DNA from: CBDBJK01 sp965206395
Lineage (GTDB): Bacteria > Chloroflexota > Dehalococcoidia > Lucifugimonadales > CATOSD01
DNA length: 64,000 bases
NCBI GenBank assembly: GCA_965206395.1
Contig: CBDBJK010000033.1
Span: forward strand, 186,001-250,000
Direction of reading: 5' to 3'
The number at the start of each line of letters is the position of its first letter. Positions within the stretch are counted from its first letter, which is position 1. The notes under the pieces are model-generated. The model was not told the origin of the DNA, ran no database searches, and saw nothing but the letters and a program-made list of their open reading frames with translations. Shown here piece after piece: positions 19,861 through 29,441 of this stretch. The position numbers and the translations under genes were made by a program.

Positions 19861-20169
19861 ATGCAAACATCCCGATCCACAACGGCGCCAAGGCGAAGGG
19901 TGCTGCGCTACTGGGTGATACTCAACGCCATCGACGCCCTGCTTACGGGCCTAGCCCTGATGCTAGGGGCAGTCGAGGGCAACATGATTCTCCAACTGTT
20001 CTCTTCGCAAATCGGAGACATGAGCATGTTGTTCGTGAAGGTGCTTGTCGCTCTGGCTATCGGGGGAATACTGTGGGAGCGAGGCAAGACGCGGATACTC
20101 GTCGCCTTGAACTACGCTATGGTGGTGGTAGTCGTCTACAACATGCTAGTCATCACATACGCCCTGTAA
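19861..20169 (+). CDS. Small integral membrane protein of the DUF5658-like type
   Basis: 102 residues with a basic N-terminus (MQTSRSTTAPRRRVLRYWV) and three predicted TM helices (about 20-40, 52-68, 75-100). The pattern NAIDALLTGLALMLGAVEGNMI resembles DUF5658 proteins, whose function is unknown. AAGGA 8 nt before ATG 19861 supports the start. No neighbours in operon. Confidence 0.6.
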   Translation: MQTSRSTTAPRRRVLRYWVILNAIDALLTGLALMLGAVEGNMILQLFSSQIGDMSMLFVKVLVALAIGGILWERGKTRILVALNYAMVVVVVYNMLVITYAL

Positions 20170-20207
20170 ATCTTCTCGTTAATCCAAGCCGTCCCAACGC
20201 GGTAATC

Positions 20208-20235
20208 AAAAAGGGGCGACCCTGCTGGCCGCCCC
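20208..20235 (-). terminator. Rho-independent terminator of the 71-residue gene
   Basis: GGGGCGACC / GGCCGCCCC hairpin (20213-20221 / 20227-20235, one mismatch); on the minus strand it is followed by TTTTT (20212-20208). It lies about 27 bp past the stop at 20262. Confidence 0.8.
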
Positions 20236-20261
20236 GCTTGATGATTGACTTGCATTGGTCT

Positions 20262-20477
20262 CTACTTGTTTCGAAGCTTGCTGTCTGTGAAGGTCTTCTC
20301 CCTGACAGAGTTACTGTCCAGGTATTTTAGATCAGGATGATTCGTGAACATCGGACCGATGAAAGGTCTTAGCTCGAATGCTACTGTGTCCAGGATATCC
20401 CTGATCTTCTCCCAGAGGCCATTTCCCTCCTTAGCTTGATCCAGTATGCTTTCCTGTCTGATTGCTGTGGTTGCCAT
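20262..20477 (-). CDS. Small hypothetical protein (71 aa)
   Basis: Not recognised. It starts MATTAIRQESILDQAKEG and is hydrophilic and helical in the first half. A strong GGGAGGTG immediately before the ATG and a terminator right after the stop argue that it is a real transcription unit. No cysteine pairs, TM segment or repeats. Function unknown. Confidence 0.6.
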   Translation of the reverse strand: MATTAIRQESILDQAKEGNGLWEKIRDILDTVAFELRPFIGPMFTNHPDLKYLDSNSVREKTFTDSKLRNK

Positions 20478-20778
20478 GTGGCACCTCCCTTGTGTGATTT
20501 GAACTTATATACAATGTAACGGGAGTGCCTGCTGAACGGCATCGCATGACTCCGTGATTTTCGGAGCGCACGAAAAACGAGGGCTTATCACCGTACTCTG
20601 TTATAGAGGCATTACAAGTGGACCTGTCATAGCATACGACTATGGTGGTACACCATTACTGAGGACGTGAGCGGGACTTTATTCTCTCCCCTGTCGCAAC
20701 GGTCCGACTCCTTATTCGGAACAAGGTCGGACTCCGACTCTTCGGAGGGGAAGGTTAGGATGGGGGCCTAGTCTTTCC
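20478..20778. other. Intergenic region of about 300 bp
   Basis: Holds the likely promoter of the 71-aa gene (AT-rich GTATATAAG near 20503-20511 on the minus strand) and the 3' flank of the LuxR-type regulator. A GGTCCGACTCC/GGTCGGACTCC pair near 20699-20740 is a near-direct repeat of unknown meaning. Confidence 0.35.
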
Positions 20779-22956
20779 TCACACCAGCCCGCGACTGTTG
20801 GCGTATGTGGCGGCCTCGACGCGGTTGGTTGTGCCTGTCTTAGAGAAGATGTTGCTGAGGTGGCGCACGACGGTGTTGATGCTGATGAAAAGCTCCTGAG
20901 CGATTTCGGGATTGCTTCTGCCAGCGGCGACCAGGCGCAACACCTCCACCTCTCGTTGAGTCAGTCCATCGGGGTAGGCGGGAGGTTTCACAGGCTGAGA
21001 GGAGGCCTTCTCCTGAAGCGCTAGCACCTTGTCTCTGAGCGGCTTCATGCCAAGCTCCGTCGAGATAGCCAGTGACTCGTCCAGCAGAGACACGGCCTTC
21101 TCGTGGTCTCCTTCGTTGTTGCGCTCAAGCAGCATGCCGGCGTAGTCGTAAAGTGACCATGCAAGCTCAGGGCGGTAACCAGCCTTGCGACAAAAGGCGA
21201 GAGCGTCCTCGAAGTGGGCTTGGGCGTCGTCAAGGTTGCCCATTGTCTGGGCGAGGAGACCAAGGAGACGGTCGCAACAACTAATTATCATTATGGCTTT
21301 TGCTGAATTTAGGCTAACGTACTGTTGCTGAGCCAAATCAACGTCCCCTCTCTGGGCAGCTATTAACGCTAGAGAATTTCTCGCGAGAAATTCTGTTATG
21401 GGTGCAACCACAGGTGTTATTAGCGCTTCTTTGGCCGCTGATTCCGCGGTATCCAGATGTTCCGAGTTGCCGGTGATATACCCGATAGTCGATATAGCAG
21501 AAGCGGCGTGCGAGAGTTTTTGTTCGATAGGTCCAGCCATCGAAGTATGGGGAAGCTCCAAAACCCGCTCTAGATACTCCTTACCTCTATCGTAGTCACC
21601 CACCTGGTATTCGATGACTGCCTGCGTGCATAGAATCCTTGGCTCCCGCGGGGATTCTAGTATTCCCCGAATACCATATTCACGGGCCTCATTCCAATTC
21701 CCTGAATAGCTATCTGGCAGCTGCCTGCTCCATAATGCAACGCCCAGTCTATAGTTATCGCGAAGCTTTTCCGCTACAGAAAGACAGGCCTCCCCGTGTG
21801 GCCTCGCCCTCTTCGGTTCACCAGTCGCAGTCAAGCATACATTCGCCCATGTTCGTGCGAGGGCCTCAGCATAGAGGTCTTCGACATAATTGGACAGCTC
21901 AATAGCCTTTAGACTCAACTCAAGAGCCTCCTTGAAGCGAAGTTGCCATCCCACTACGTCGGCAGCGGCGGCAAGTGTACGCATCTCTAAAGCTGCGTCA
22001 CCCTCACGTCTTGCGATTTCCAGGGCACGGTCAAAAGCAGATTTGGCTCCATCAAAGTCCTTCAATTCGTGGCCAAGGGACACCCCATAACGACATAAAA
22101 GGCGACCTTCTTGAAGAGACTCGGGCTGAACAAGCTCTAGCGCGCGGAGAGTAATATCAGTAAATCCTATAAGGCCTGTTCCTGGGGGCAGCGACTCGAC
22201 GATAGTCATAGCCTGAGCTAACTGTTTCGACTCAACATAGAAATCGAAGGCACGGGTCAAGCTATCCTCAGCCTCTCTTTCCTGGAGGATGGCAACCTGC
22301 GCACGCCCCAAGCCGAAAAGAATCTCGGCGGTTTCAACATTCATGGGTTGGCCTTCCATTGCAGCCAAGGCCCGCTGGAAGTGAGACAACGCCTCACTAT
22401 GAGCAAAGTTTGCGAGCGCTTGATCTCCCGCCATCTTCGAGTACTTCACGAGTCTTTCTATGCCTAGCAGGGTTTGCGCCTCAGCAAAGTGATGGGCAAG
22501 CTCGGCGGCGTGGGCTTCGGCATCGTATTCGTAAAGCTCCTCCATCGTCTCGGCTATGCGAGCGTGTAGCTGAACCCTTCGCGTCAATGACAGTTCATCC
22601 AATAGGGTCCTCTGCACAAGCGCATGGCTGAACTGGTAGCGCCCCACCACTGGCGGAAGCTCCTCTATCACCTTAGCGGCTAAACCCTCCTCAAGAATAT
22701 CCAGCAGCTTGTTCTGAGGGGAATCATCTATGAGCCGAACGAGAAGCTCCAGGGTGAACTCCCTTCCAACGACAGAGGCGACCGTCAGCGCCCGGTTGCA
22801 CTCCTCTGAAAGCAGGTTCAGCCGCCTGCCTATCGCGTCCCTCACGCCTTCCGGGATGCGAATATCCGCCTCTGGGTTGCCTTCCTGACCCTCCTGTGCC
22901 AGCAACCTCACGACCTCTCCCACGAACAAGGGGTTGCCCTCGGTGCGGGCGTGCAC
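20779..22956 (-). CDS. C-terminal part of a LuxR-type large ATP-binding regulator (TPR + HTH), separated by a frameshift
   Basis: 725 residues: the winged-helix end of an AAA/STAND ATPase module (RTEGNPLFVGEVVRLLAQEG), a long tetratricopeptide-like helical region (about 190-640) and a C-terminal LuxR DNA-binding domain (GLTQREVEVLRLVAAGRSNPE ... SINTVVRHLSNIFSKTGTTNR). Such MalT-like (LAL) regulators bind a ligand through the TPRs and activate transcription. The N-terminal zinc ribbon and ATPase are in 22908-23804 in another frame. The nominal start MHARTEG is not a natural one; the reading continues the upstream gene. Probably one broken or misread gene. Confidence 0.85.
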   Translation of the reverse strand: MHARTEGNPLFVGEVVRLLAQEGQEGNPEADIRIPEGVRDAIGRRLNLLSEECNRALTVASVVGREFTLELLVRLIDDSPQNKLLDILEEGLAAKVIEELPPVVGRYQFSHALVQRTLLDELSLTRRVQLHARIAETMEELYEYDAEAHAAELAHHFAEAQTLLGIERLVKYSKMAGDQALANFAHSEALSHFQRALAAMEGQPMNVETAEILFGLGRAQVAILQEREAEDSLTRAFDFYVESKQLAQAMTIVESLPPGTGLIGFTDITLRALELVQPESLQEGRLLCRYGVSLGHELKDFDGAKSAFDRALEIARREGDAALEMRTLAAAADVVGWQLRFKEALELSLKAIELSNYVEDLYAEALARTWANVCLTATGEPKRARPHGEACLSVAEKLRDNYRLGVALWSRQLPDSYSGNWNEAREYGIRGILESPREPRILCTQAVIEYQVGDYDRGKEYLERVLELPHTSMAGPIEQKLSHAASAISTIGYITGNSEHLDTAESAAKEALITPVVAPITEFLARNSLALIAAQRGDVDLAQQQYVSLNSAKAIMIISCCDRLLGLLAQTMGNLDDAQAHFEDALAFCRKAGYRPELAWSLYDYAGMLLERNNEGDHEKAVSLLDESLAISTELGMKPLRDKVLALQEKASSQPVKPPAYPDGLTQREVEVLRLVAAGRSNPEIAQELFISINTVVRHLSNIFSKTGTTNRVEAATYANSRGLV

Positions 22957-23804
22957 TGCCTGCGCCAGGCAGGAGCGAGGCCTGCTCCGGTCACGGTCTC
23001 GGCGAACTGCTCCACCTCCTTCTGGCTCAACCCTCGAAGCTGTACTCGATGGAATGACTGCTCTCGGATGAGATTGCCAAGCGCCTGCGACAGCGGGTCA
23101 TGCCTGGAGACATCGACGTCGCGATATGTTCCCAGCACCAGCAGTCGGCTACTGCCAATCTCCTGTGTTAAGAACTCAAGTAACAATAGCGAAGACCTGT
23201 CTGCCCAGTGCAGGTTGTCGAGCACAAGCACCAGTGGCTGATTCTCAGAGGCGCGTTTCAGGAAGTTGGTGACGGAGTCGAAAAGGCGGAAGCGAGCGGA
23301 CTCAGGGCTATCCAGGGCGGACGGCGGCTCAAGGTCGGGCAGCCTGTCTTTTACTTCGGGAACTATTTCAGCGATGTCGGCTGCGCCCGGCCCCATTTCG
23401 GATCGCAGTCGCTCGGCCTCTGCTTGCTGGACGTAGGCACGGATGGGCTGCACCCAGGGCCAGTATGGAGGCGCGCCCTCGCCTTCGTAGCAGCGGCCCC
23501 ATAGCGCCTGAGCGCCTCGCTGTTCGGCAATGGTAGATAGTTCTCTCGCTGTGCGGGTCTTGCCGATACCCGGCTCGCCGACGAGCATGACGAGCCGCCC
23601 TCGGCCTGCGATTGCGTCATCGAGAGCCGACGTTAGCTCGCCCAACTCACGCTGGCGACCTACGAAGTCGCCGCTCGCGGGAATACTCATCGCGGTCGCT
23701 TGTACAGGCGGCGCTGTTTCCTCAGACGCAGCCATGCTCGTGCCGCACGTCATGCAGAAATGTGCGCCCGACGGGTTTTCGCCGCTACAACTCGGACAGC
23801 GCAT
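22908..23804 (-). CDS. N-terminal part of the same LuxR-type regulator: zinc ribbon and AAA ATPase
   Basis: 298 residues. It opens with a zinc ribbon CPSCSGENPSGAHFCMTCG, then an AAA_16-like ATPase: Walker A VGEPGIGKT (near residue 77), Walker B LVLVLDNLHWAD, and LLVLGTYRDVDV. The last 20 residues (APAWRRQCTPAPR...) are out of frame and non-homologous. Adding one C within GCCTGG near 22968 would give LAPALAQAVHARTEGNPLF and join the downstream part into one protein of about 1008 residues. ATG 23804 has GGGAGGGG before it. Confidence 0.85.
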   Translation of the reverse strand: MRCPSCSGENPSGAHFCMTCGTSMAASEETAPPVQATAMSIPASGDFVGRQRELGELTSALDDAIAGRGRLVMLVGEPGIGKTRTARELSTIAEQRGAQALWGRCYEGEGAPPYWPWVQPIRAYVQQAEAERLRSEMGPGAADIAEIVPEVKDRLPDLEPPSALDSPESARFRLFDSVTNFLKRASENQPLVLVLDNLHWADRSSLLLLEFLTQEIGSSRLLVLGTYRDVDVSRHDPLSQALGNLIREQSFHRVQLRGLSQKEVEQFAETVTGAGLAPAWRRQCTPAPRATPCSWERS

Positions 23805-24111
23805 AAACGCCCCTCCCTCGCTTATGCGCCGAGTGTAGCAGTGACCCCCTATGCGGTCAAGCTATCTTACCCGCCGCCGAAATGACATTACGCTCGAACG
23901 AAATGCTACCGTCTGAGCGCGTTACTGGTAGCTTCCCGCAACTCTTGCAATGGTAGTTCTGCGGACGTTGATAACGGCCCTGTATCGACCTTCGCAAAAT
24001 CCCAACACAGTATGCCTTCCGCTGGCGTGCTCATAATCGTCAAAAGCCCGATTGTTTCTAACTGAGGGAAATTCGGTATAGAAATCGGCAGATTGAATGG
24101 CGGAAACTCTC
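23805..24111. other. Interval of about 307 bp, possibly part-coding on the minus strand
   Basis: Between the regulator and the beta-helix gene. A minus-strand reading without stops runs from inside the beta-helix gene's end down to 23906 (tail LPLQELREATSNALRR); it looks protein-like (WDFAKVDTGPLSTSAELP) but is in a different frame from the beta-helix protein. It may be a frameshifted C-terminus or chance. Confidence 0.3.
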
Positions 24112-25380
24112 CTAGCGGCGTAGAATGAGGGGAATCAGTCCGACGGGGTGCCAGAACAGCCAGAGACCCCAGGTTACCTGCCCTCCCGAACTATTGCCCA
24201 AAAGCAAGTCTAGATCAAGGCTGTTTCCCTCTCCAATGCTGGCATTCAACTCCAGTGTACAGATCGGACGCTCATCGGCCTCGTACGCGCCGATGTCGCA
24301 GTCTCCCCCTACTGGTTGTGGTCTGACCACACCACGCTGATCTGTGCTAACCACGCAATCCACTGCTGGTATATAGTCGATGGCCGGGCTGCCAGACAGT
24401 AGGGCATGGGTCTTGGTTGAGCCACCGTTGTTCAGCAATGGCCCAAGGTTGGGAATAGTGCTGGGCAGGTCTGTTAGGTGCGTCAGGTTGCACGTGCCGT
24501 CAGTATCCAAGTTATAACCTAGCGACGTGGAGTTGACGCCGAAGCAGTCGCCGCCCGTGACGTTGTTGGCAATAATGGTGTTGAGCAGTTTTGCAGTGCC
24601 GCTGCTGAAGAAGATGCCACCGCCACTGCCAGCCGAGTTGTCTTTGACGGTGACGTTGGTCAATGTCAAATCGCCGCTGTTGAAAATACCACCGCTATTG
24701 TTACCCGCCGCATTGGTACTAACCGTGCTGTTGGCCATGTCCAACGCCCCGAAGTTCAAAATGCCGCCGCTACCGTTTGTAGCCGTATTTCCGTCTATGG
24801 TGCTTCCACTTATAGTTAGCTTGCCGTCTACATCGTTTGCGATGCCACCACCAGTAGCGCCGGTAGTGTTGAGGCTGACGGTGACATCGATCATGGTCAG
24901 AGTGCCGAAGTTTGCGACGCCGCCGCCGCCAACGCTGACCCTGTTTCTAGTGAGGACTACGTTGGTCAGCGTTAGAGCGCCATCGCCGCTGTTTAGGATG
25001 CCACCGCCTTCGACGGAAGCGCCCTCAATAATCGTCACGCCTGAGATATTGACTACACCGCCAGATACGTTGAATACTCGACTGTTATTGTTGCCACTGA
25101 TCGTAAGGTTCGCCACGCCAGGGCCATCGATAATCAGGTCATGCGTAATTGCCAGCTCGCTGCCGGTAAGGACGATAGTGCCTGAGACGCCGAAGTCGAT
25201 TGTGTCGCCGAAACCTGCGTCCAGAATCGCCTGCCGCAGAGACCTCACTCCACTGTCATTGAGGTTGGTTACCGTGAGAGTCGCCGCCTGAGCGACATTC
25301 CCCGTTCCGAAGACCGCCGCTGCCATAGCGAAGACAATCATGACTGAAACCAAAACTGGTCTTTTGATAATAGACTGCAT
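24112..25380 (-). CDS. Secreted right-handed beta-helix protein with a choice-of-anchor Q-like end
   Basis: 422 residues with a signal peptide (MQSIIKRPVLVSVMIVFAMA...AQAA), a CSLREAI-like opening (NLNDSGVRSLRQAI), and about ten beta-helix rungs rich in GGGI-N-G-L-T-N-V-T (about 120-290). It then has GSPAIDYIPAVDC and TDQRGVVRPQ...GDCDIGAYE, typical of choice-of-anchor Q proteins. Such proteins are exported adhesins or polysaccharide-binding proteins. An AAGGAGG precedes the ATG. The last 20 residues (hydrophobic, ending LILRR) may be a sorting tail or the product of a late frameshift. Confidence 0.8.
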   Translation of the reverse strand: MQSIIKRPVLVSVMIVFAMAAAVFGTGNVAQAATLTVTNLNDSGVRSLRQAILDAGFGDTIDFGVSGTIVLTGSELAITHDLIIDGPGVANLTISGNNNSRVFNVSGGVVNISGVTIIEGASVEGGGILNSGDGALTLTNVVLTRNRVSVGGGGVANFGTLTMIDVTVSLNTTGATGGGIANDVDGKLTISGSTIDGNTATNGSGGILNFGALDMANSTVSTNAAGNNSGGIFNSGDLTLTNVTVKDNSAGSGGGIFFSSGTAKLLNTIIANNVTGGDCFGVNSTSLGYNLDTDGTCNLTHLTDLPSTIPNLGPLLNNGGSTKTHALLSGSPAIDYIPAVDCVVSTDQRGVVRPQPVGGDCDIGAYEADERPICTLELNASIGEGNSLDLDLLLGNSSGGQVTWGLWLFWHPVGLIPLILRR

Positions 25381-25638
25381 CCGCGCACCTCCTTAACATA
25401 ATGCGATCATCTACAATAAAAGGGATGATACTCTCATCTTAGCGTTATGGCAAGCTGACGTAGGCAGCTTGCCAATAGTGGCAACCATAAATCCAGGATA
25501 TGATTAGCCTGCGACGCAGTTGACGGCAATTCTAGGCGGCACTATACTCCCTTCTGACTAGCTGTATGCCTCGGTGAGGCGAGGCCATGATCCAGGGAAG
25601 TCAGAACCTCTACAGGTTCTAAGTTGAGGAGGCACACA

Positions 25639-26448
25639 TTGACAGGCATCTGGACCGGCAAGACAAAATGCGTGGTGATGCTCAGTTTCGATTTCGACGG
25701 CACATCCCCTACCCTTAACCGAAATCCCGAAGCGGCCAACCGCCCAACGGTGCTATCGCAGGGTGAGTTTGGCCCCAGGGTCGGCATATTCCGAATACTC
25801 GACCTGCTTGAGCGATACAAGATACCCGCCTCGTTCTTCGTGCCCGCGTGGAACGCCGAGCGCAACGAAGACACAGTGCGAGACATTGTTCGGCGAGGCC
25901 ATGAAATCGGGCATCACGGCTACATGCACGAGCCTCCGGCGTCGCTGTCGGCTGAAGAAGAGACCGCCATTCTGGACAAAGGCACGGAGATACTCCAGGG
26001 CATCACCGGAGAGCGTCCGCTGGGCTATCGCTCCCCTTCGTGGGACTTGACCGAGCACTCGATTGGCTTTCTGGCCGAGCGAGGGTTTGTCTATGACTCT
26101 AGCCTCATGGGACATGACGCGCCCTACTTCGTTGACTCCCCCAATGGCCGCCTTGTGGAACTGCCAGTCTCCTGGGCGCTGGACGACGCGCCATACTACG
26201 CCTTCAACCGAGGCGGAGGATCCATGAACACGCCCGGAGACGTGTACAAGGCATGGGAGTGGGAGTTCGATGGAGCGTATCAGTACGGCAGCGCATTTAT
26301 CCTCACAATGCACCCGATGATTACCGGCAGGCTTGCCAGAATGATGGTGCTGGAGAGGCTCATCCAGTACATACGCTCGCACTCGGACGTGGAGTTTATG
26401 CGGCATATCGACGTGGCACAACGCTGGACAGAACAAGGTATGCGCTAG
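25639..26448 (+). CDS. Polysaccharide deacetylase-family protein
   Basis: NodB-homology (carbohydrate esterase 4) fold: the catalytic/metal motif appears as LSFDFDG at residue 13, metal His in EIGHHGYMHEPP near 90, and a substrate-groove motif GYRSPSWDLTEHS. The C-terminal part (FILTMHPMITGRL) holds the late conserved His. Such enzymes remove N-acetyl or similar groups; cyclic imidase and allantoinase PuuE-like members share this layout, so a non-carbohydrate amide substrate is possible. Start: TTG 25639 with GAGGAGG 6 nt before. 269 residues. Confidence 0.82.
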   Translation: MTGIWTGKTKCVVMLSFDFDGTSPTLNRNPEAANRPTVLSQGEFGPRVGIFRILDLLERYKIPASFFVPAWNAERNEDTVRDIVRRGHEIGHHGYMHEPPASLSAEEETAILDKGTEILQGITGERPLGYRSPSWDLTEHSIGFLAERGFVYDSSLMGHDAPYFVDSPNGRLVELPVSWALDDAPYYAFNRGGGSMNTPGDVYKAWEWEFDGAYQYGSAFILTMHPMITGRLARMMVLERLIQYIRSHSDVEFMRHIDVAQRWTEQGMR

Positions 26449-26638
26449 TGAACCTTCCATTGAACGCGCCTCTGGTGAGAATGGGTTTTGCGTGGTGCCA
26501 GTCACTCGTGCGCTAATCGAGTCCGCATTGACGGGCCGTGCGGTAAAGATTGAGCCTGTGCGGATTTGACGACTCTGGATGTTTATACTACCATCACGTC
26601 CATTACCGACGTTGATTGAACCGTAAAGATATTGAGTC

Positions 26639-27473
26639 ATGGTTCATCATAAAAAAGGGCAGAGGAAGTTGGCACAAAGTCAAGGGGATTGGTTTGCAGA
26701 TGGCGAAGCCTACGAGCACTATGTCGGTCGCTGGAGCCGCAGTGTCAGTCACATGTTCCTGGGCTGGCTCTCCTTAACCGGCAGGCCTTAGTTGGGTTGA
26801 CGTTGGATGCGGCACAGGCGCTCTGACCGAGACCATATTAGAGCAAACCGATCCTAACAAAGTGACCGGAGTTGAACCATCCGAGGGTTTCCTCAACATG
26901 GCGCGGGACAGAATCCAGGATAAACGAGCCGAGTTCAAGTCCGGTGACGCGATGTCACTGCCCCTAAAAGACGCTGAAGCGGATGTACTGGTAGCAGGCC
27001 TGGTCTTAAACTTCATATCTGATAAGCAAGGTGCGCTCCGAGAGATGTGTCGGATTCTCCAACCCGGTGGCACAGTTGCGTTGTATGTTTGGGACTATGC
27101 TGGCGAAATGCAACTCATGCGCTATTTTTGGAACGCAGTTTCCGAATTGTTCCCCGAAGGGGCGGATTATGACGAAGGGAAACAGTTTCCGGTCTGCAAA
27201 CCTGGGCCGCTTGCAGACCTGTTCCGTGCCACCAACCTAAAAGCAGTTGAGGCACGCGCTCTGGATGTGCCCACCGATTTTGTCGATTTCAATGATTACT
27301 GGTCACCTTTCCTAAGAGGCCAAGGTCCCGCAGGGGCCTATTGCGTCTCACTGCTGGAGGGCGATCGTGAACTCTTGCGTAAGCACTTGGAGGACACCGT
27401 GCCCGCCAGTTCTGATGGCAGTATTCATCTTATTGCGCGTGCCTGGGGAGTTCGGGGAACCATTCCAGTCTGA
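26639..27473 (+). pseudogene. SAM-dependent methyltransferase, frameshifted
   Basis: The N-terminus reads from ATG 26639 (QGDWFADGEAYEHYVGRWSR) until TAG at about 26788. In the next frame the sequence continues seamlessly with GLSWVDVGCGTGALTETILE (SAM-binding motif I) and the rest of a class I methyltransferase (VLVAGLVLNF, MCRILQPGGTVALYVWDY) to 27473. One surplus base in GGCAGGCC (26780-26787) explains this. Translation from GTG 26862 alone would lack motif I. Either a recent pseudogene or an assembly error. Confidence 0.8.
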
Positions 27474-27702
27474 AGATTTTTATATCTATCACAGGCCCTA
27501 TTTTCTAGTGGGCGGTAAGTGGCAAATGGTGACGAGGCAGCTCAAAGACTTTAGAAATTGTGAAAAATGCTGTTGGCGAACCTGTGTTGGCGCCATTTAT
27601 CTGCTACCTAATGTGAATTAATCGTATGAAATAAATGTAGCGTTATTGCTGATCGAAGCCCCATACGGGGTCTGAGCATAGGCAAGATATAAGGAGTGTG
27701 AA

Positions 27703-29373
27703 ATGCCCCAGATAGCGGGAAAGCATATCGTCATGAGGATGCTGCAGGCCGAGGGTGTGAAGTACATCTTCGGCAACCCCGGCACCACGGAAACGCCGTT
27801 CCTGGACGCCGTTCAAGACTATCCTGACATACAGTACATGCTGGCTACACAGGAAGCTCCAGCCATAGGCATGGCAGACGCCTACGCCAGGGCTACGGGC
27901 CGCCCATCATTTGCCAACCTGCACGTCGCGGGCGGTCTGGCAAACGGCATAAGCATGTTGTACGACGCCTATCGAGGCGGCACTCCCCTCGTGCTGACGG
28001 CGGGCCAATCGGACACCCGAATGCTGCTCCAGGAGCCAACCCTATCTGGCGATCTGGTGGAGATGACCCGGCAGTACACCAAGTGGTCTTTCGAGGTGCA
28101 TCACGCCAAGGACATCCCAGAAGCGATGCGCAGGGCATTCAAGATTGCGAAGACTCCCCCGACTGGCCCTGTATTTCTAGCACTGCCGTGGAACGTGCTG
28201 GATGAGGAAGCGGACGTGGACTTCGTGCCTTCCAGCGATGGTTATTTTCGGATTCGCCCGGATGCGCAGGCCCTGGAGAAGGCTTCGGAGATTCTGGCTA
28301 ATACGCAGAATCCGCTGATGGTCGTCGGTGACCGCATAGCCCAATCCATGGCAGTCGAGGAAGCGGTGCGCGTCGCAGAGCTTCTTGGCACGCCAGTGCG
28401 GTCAACGGCCTTCTCCGAGGTCAACTTCCCCACAAGCCATCCGCTATACCTGGGCGCTCTCAATCTTGCGTCGTCCGCTGGTCGCAAGCAGTTCGAGCAG
28501 CACGACGCGATTCTGGCCGTAGGAACAAACGTGTTCAGCCAGTTCTTCTACACCGACCCAATTCTACCTCCTGGCGTCAAGCTCGTTCACCTGGACTCCA
28601 CGCCATACGAGATCGAACGATCTTTCCCTGTGGCGGCGGGCTTGTGGGCCGACCCGAAGGCTGGCCTTACGGAATTGGCAGGATCGCTGGAAGACAGGAT
28701 GTCCGGCTCTCAGCGTGAGGCGGCGGTATCTCGTGCGGCGGAAATAGGGGATCAGAAGCAAAAGTCGTTGGATGCACGAAACCAACGTGGCAAGGACAAG
28801 TGGGACAACGACTTGATGCCGCCGGAGCGCATGATGAAAGAGCTGGCCGACGCTCTGCCTTCCAACGCAACTGTCGTCGATGAGTCCATAACCTCTGGCG
28901 GCGCACTTCGGGGAGCGATTGACTTCGACGAGCCTGGCAGCTTCTTCTCGATACGAGGAGGCGCGCTCGGATGGGCTATGGGTGGTGCACTTGGTGTGCA
29001 TCTGGCGCAGCCTGACCGCAAGGTGGTGGCTGTCGTCGGTGACGGCGCTGCCATGTACACAATTCAGTCCTTATGGACGGCAGCGCGCTACAACATGCCG
29101 GTGACATACGTCATCTGCAACAACCAGAGTTACCGCATCCTGAAAAACGCAATGGTCAATTATCTCTCTGGCTCAGGAAGGGACAGTGAGTTTGTTGGCA
29201 TGAACTTCCATGAAAACCCCATGGACTACAGCCGCATCGCCGAAGGATTTGGACTTTTTGGACAGAGAGTGAGCGACTCCAAGGAACTCCGTGCGGCGCT
29301 GGAAAAGGCATTTGCGCACGACGGGCCTTCCCTGGTGGACGTCGTGATTGACGGAGCATTAGACAACGTATAG
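27703..29373 (+). CDS. Thiamine diphosphate-dependent enzyme, benzoylformate decarboxylase/acetolactate synthase-like
   Basis: 556 residues in the three-domain ThDP fold: N-terminal pyrimidine-binding domain (IFGNPGTTETPFLDAV, the catalytic Glu in ATQEAPAIGMADAYARA), a central TPP_enzyme_M domain (PLMVVGDRIAQ), and a C-terminal diphosphate-binding motif GDGAAMYTIQSLWTAARYNMPVT-type ending in NN. The NPGTTE loop is closer to benzoylformate decarboxylase (MdlC-like) than to acetolactate synthase. AAGGAG precedes ATG 27703. It is followed 69 bp later by an isochorismatase-family hydrolase. Substrate (2-oxoacid) undetermined. Confidence 0.85.
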   Translation: MPQIAGKHIVMRMLQAEGVKYIFGNPGTTETPFLDAVQDYPDIQYMLATQEAPAIGMADAYARATGRPSFANLHVAGGLANGISMLYDAYRGGTPLVLTAGQSDTRMLLQEPTLSGDLVEMTRQYTKWSFEVHHAKDIPEAMRRAFKIAKTPPTGPVFLALPWNVLDEEADVDFVPSSDGYFRIRPDAQALEKASEILANTQNPLMVVGDRIAQSMAVEEAVRVAELLGTPVRSTAFSEVNFPTSHPLYLGALNLASSAGRKQFEQHDAILAVGTNVFSQFFYTDPILPPGVKLVHLDSTPYEIERSFPVAAGLWADPKAGLTELAGSLEDRMSGSQREAAVSRAAEIGDQKQKSLDARNQRGKDKWDNDLMPPERMMKELADALPSNATVVDESITSGGALRGAIDFDEPGSFFSIRGGALGWAMGGALGVHLAQPDRKVVAVVGDGAAMYTIQSLWTAARYNMPVTYVICNNQSYRILKNAMVNYLSGSGRDSEFVGMNFHENPMDYSRIAEGFGLFGQRVSDSKELRAALEKAFAHDGPSLVDVVIDGALDNV

Positions 29374-29441
29374 CAGTTTAGGTGCCTCGGACGCATGGGT
29401 GTGTATCCGGGGATAGACTCGTTAAGGGAGAATAGTGACTC

